The notes under the pieces: model-generated
Told to the model about the DNA's origin: nothing
Databases searched by the model: none
What the model saw: the letters and a program-made list of their open reading frames with translations, nothing else
Part shown: one piece after another, positions 4,577-6,116 of the stretch
How the letters are laid out: each line of letters starts with the position of its first letter
How positions within the stretch are numbered: position 1 is the first letter of the stretch
Made by a program: the position numbers and the translations under genes
Assembly: GCA_964493635.1 (NCBI GenBank)
Contig: CAZBOW010000056.1
Coordinates: 1 to 6,116, forward strand
Length of the DNA stretch: 6,116 bases
From: OLB6 sp964493635
GTDB lineage: Bacteria; Bacteroidota; Ignavibacteria; Kapaibacteriales; Kapaibacteriaceae
Direction of reading: 5' to 3'

Positions 4577-5412
4577 TGCGCATACACCCTACTAAAAAGC
4601 CGACTATGTGGCAGCGTTAGCGCGCTCAAGGCAATGAACAAAAGGCTCGTCAGAGAAGCAGCAGGCAGCGCGACGTATCCCAGGCCAATTCCAGCATACG
4701 TAACAACAGACAGTGGAGCAGCTGCCTTCAGTACGTGGACCCATGCCAAGGGCTTCTGCGGCGAGAGATAACCTCGAAGTCGGTCGACACTCGACCACGA
4801 ATGGACAAACACGAAGTACCACGTAAACGCCAGCAAGGACGGAGTCCAGAGCCCCATTCCAATGATTACCATACCGCGGAGAAACTGCTGGAGTCCGTTG
4901 GCCCGACTCGTCCATACCGGAATCACCAGTACCAGTGCATAGGCCAGCCACCGTACGAGCTCTGGCACTGTAACGATGTCAGCTGCTCCCGCAAGATCCA
5001 TGATGATCCAGCGTACAGATGCATCGTCCGGACGAATAAGGGTGATGAGAATAGCGCTACCATACAGCACAGCCAAGAGTGGCTTTGCACGATGCGATGT
5101 CTGAAGATCACAGTCGCCAAAGTGCCATGCTGAGTTCAACAAGAAGAAGGCTAGCATCAGAGGAGGCCACAGGTACCACCCCAGCAGAACAATGCTGATG
5201 CTGGCGAGGTAAACACCGAGCTCGCGCCATCTGTGAGTTCCCGGAAGTGTAATATGGAGATCAACGGCACCATGAGGAACACCGCCTAGGGCAATGAGCA
5301 CGACCGATACCCACAGAACGGACGAATCGAACAGCGCTGTCACGGCCGCGAGGAGAAGAGCTGAGATCAGGTAGACTACTGCCTGACGATGGCTCGAAGA
5401 AAGGGCATCCAT
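4570..5412 (-). CDS. blh: Brp/Blh-family beta-carotene 15,15'-dioxygenase
   Basis: 280 residues, polytopic inner-membrane protein of the usual size for the family. These iron enzymes cleave beta-carotene at the central double bond to give two retinals, the chromophore of microbial rhodopsins. Family signatures are GGVPHGAVD (43-51, H47), LNSAWHFGD (92-100, H97), WYFVFVHSW (198-206, H204) and the C-terminal LPH (H269). In the characterised marine Blh four histidines bind iron, the last two spaced HxxxH; here the position four residues after H204 is serine (S208), so one expected ligand is missing or differently placed. Start ATG 5412-5410 lies inside the end of crtY, overlapping by 37 bp, and AAGG lies just upstream as a partial ribosome site. 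The crtY-blh order gives lycopene to beta-carotene to retinal in one transcript. No rhodopsin gene lies in the window. Confidence 0.88.
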   Translation of the reverse strand: MDALSSSHRQAVVYLISALLLAAVTALFDSSVLWVSVVLIALGGVPHGAVDLHITLPGTHRWRELGVYLASISIVLLGWYLWPPLMLAFFLLNSAWHFGDCDLQTSHRAKPLLAVLYGSAILITLIRPDDASVRWIIMDLAGAADIVTVPELVRWLAYALVLVIPVWTSRANGLQQFLRGMVIIGMGLWTPSLLAFTWYFVFVHSWSSVDRLRGYLSPQKPLAWVHVLKAAAPLSVVTYAGIGLGYVALPAASLTSLLFIALSALTLPHSRLFSRVYAQS

Positions 5413-6116
5413 GGTAGCCTTAGAAACAGAAGAACCTCTTGGCGCAGCGACGTCTGCTCATCAAGAAACGACAGAATGCGATGAATGGGGTTGCGCTTGA
5501 ACAACGACCACAAAATCAGTGGGACAACCTCCGGTTCGTCTCGCATGATGCGGAGCAGGAGCTTGTCGTACCACGCAAATCGAGCTGGAGGTCTACCCGG
5601 TGCCGACACACTTCCTGTTCGTTGTGCAGCGGTGAAGAGTGATGCAGCATCGCGAAGACATCGTGCTACCATATATCCGGTGGTAGGTTTTGTGAGCGCA
5701 CCAGCACTTCCAATTGCGACCCAGTTCCTTCCCCGATTCCGATTGACGCACCGATCATTCATCGGAATCACGCCCATCTCCGTGGCAAGTATCTCATACT
5801 CTGTGCATCCGATGATCTGCTCGATGTAGGAATCCAATCGATGTGCATACTGGTCTAAGCCCCATACAGTTGGACTAAAGGCCGTGCACTCAACGAGAGC
5901 CTCTGTTTCGCTGTAGGGGAGCACGTACACAAAACAGATTCCATCTGATTGGTCGGTTCGAAAGTCCATCATCACGGCTGTATCCGGCTGAAACATGGCA
6001 CGTGGCGTCCGGATTCTACGGCCATGAAAATGTTGGAGCAACTCAACGGAGGCCAACGTTGAAACCGGCTGATGTGGCCGGCTATCAAGATGGAACACCA
6101 ACGCATCACGGTGATC
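5376..6116 (-). CDS. crtY: Lycopene beta-cyclase (CrtY/CrtL family), 5' part beyond window
   Basis: About 246 codons are visible and the frame stays open to the window edge, so the N-terminal third with the dinucleotide-binding fold is missing; TTG at 6101 is an internal codon, not the start. The protein cyclises both ends of lycopene to give beta-carotene, using a flavin. In the visible part, counted from the edge: LLQHFHG near 26-32, MMDFR at 49-53, FVYVLP at 62-67, EALVE at 72-76, EMGVIPMND at 113-121, and IGSAGALTKPTTGYM at 135-149. The last is the conserved glycine-rich C-terminal cofactor motif of this flavoprotein family. The end VRQ and TAG (5378-5376) lie inside blh, a 37-bp overlap that implies translational coupling. 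The residues match the Bacteroidota-type CrtY rather than the heterodimeric or membrane-embedded cyclases. Confidence in function is high; only completeness is unknown. Confidence 0.92.
   Translation of the reverse strand, partial: DHRDALVFHLDSRPHQPVSTLASVELLQHFHGRRIRTPRAMFQPDTAVMMDFRTDQSDGICFVYVLPYSETEALVECTAFSPTVWGLDQYAHRLDSYIEQIIGCTEYEILATEMGVIPMNDRCVNRNRGRNWVAIGSAGALTKPTTGYMVARCLRDAASLFTAAQRTGSVSAPGRPPARFAWYDKLLLRIMRDEPEVVPLILWSLFKRNPIHRILSFLDEQTSLRQEVLLFLRLPWMPFLRAIVRQ

Noticed and set aside
4735..5133. Plus-strand 132-codon frame opposite blh
   Set aside because: Composition is unlike a protein family and it is antisense to a well-supported blh frame.
1..6116. tRNA, rRNA or riboswitch genes
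   Set aside because: No cloverleaf with anticodon arm, rRNA-like block or recognised aptamer core was seen on reading both strands; a covariance-model search was not possible.

Overview
The window looks like part of a chromosome from a member of the Bacteroidota/Chlorobiota side of the tree, probably from a metagenome or draft scaffold. The clues are a FISUMP-domain lipoprotein, a lycopene cyclase and Brp/Blh pair of the kind found with microbial rhodopsins, weak or absent Shine-Dalgarno sequences, intermediate base composition, and a 100-N scaffold gap. The phylum is an inference and no marker gene here settles it.

Left part (1-1948) is a damaged or misassembled surface-polysaccharide region. 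A complete GT4-type glycosyltransferase (339-1487, minus) runs into a second glycosyltransferase through a TAATG stop/start overlap. That second gene keeps only about 45 N-terminal residues before it changes in frame into a piece of a type I restriction HsdR helicase domain (46-339). Diverging from them is the first ~43 codons of a Wzz-like chain-length determinant (1590-1763), which runs into a repeat and stops. The gap follows, and its two flanks carry the same 22 bases.

Middle part (1949-3991, plus) holds a FISUMP lipoprotein and, 21 bp later, a 12-helix permease resembling the amino-acid/APC superfamily.

Right part (4099-6116, minus) reads crtY (partial, running off the window edge), then blh overlapping it by 37 bp, then a small VanZ-like membrane protein. 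CrtY makes beta-carotene from lycopene and Blh cleaves beta-carotene to retinal, so this segment points to retinal production and probably to a rhodopsin encoded elsewhere.

The most unusual thread is a modular palindromic repeat family built from the heptamer GCCGGGA. Copies lie at 1-44, 1720-1764 (with a partial copy at 1865-1886 after the gap), 3981-4090 and 4502-4550. Every copy begins within about 20 bp of the 3' end of a reading frame, and two supply or contain the stop codon. The core has no stop codon in any of its six frames and carries a perfect 10-bp-arm palindrome, extended to 23-bp arms in the copy at 4043-4090.
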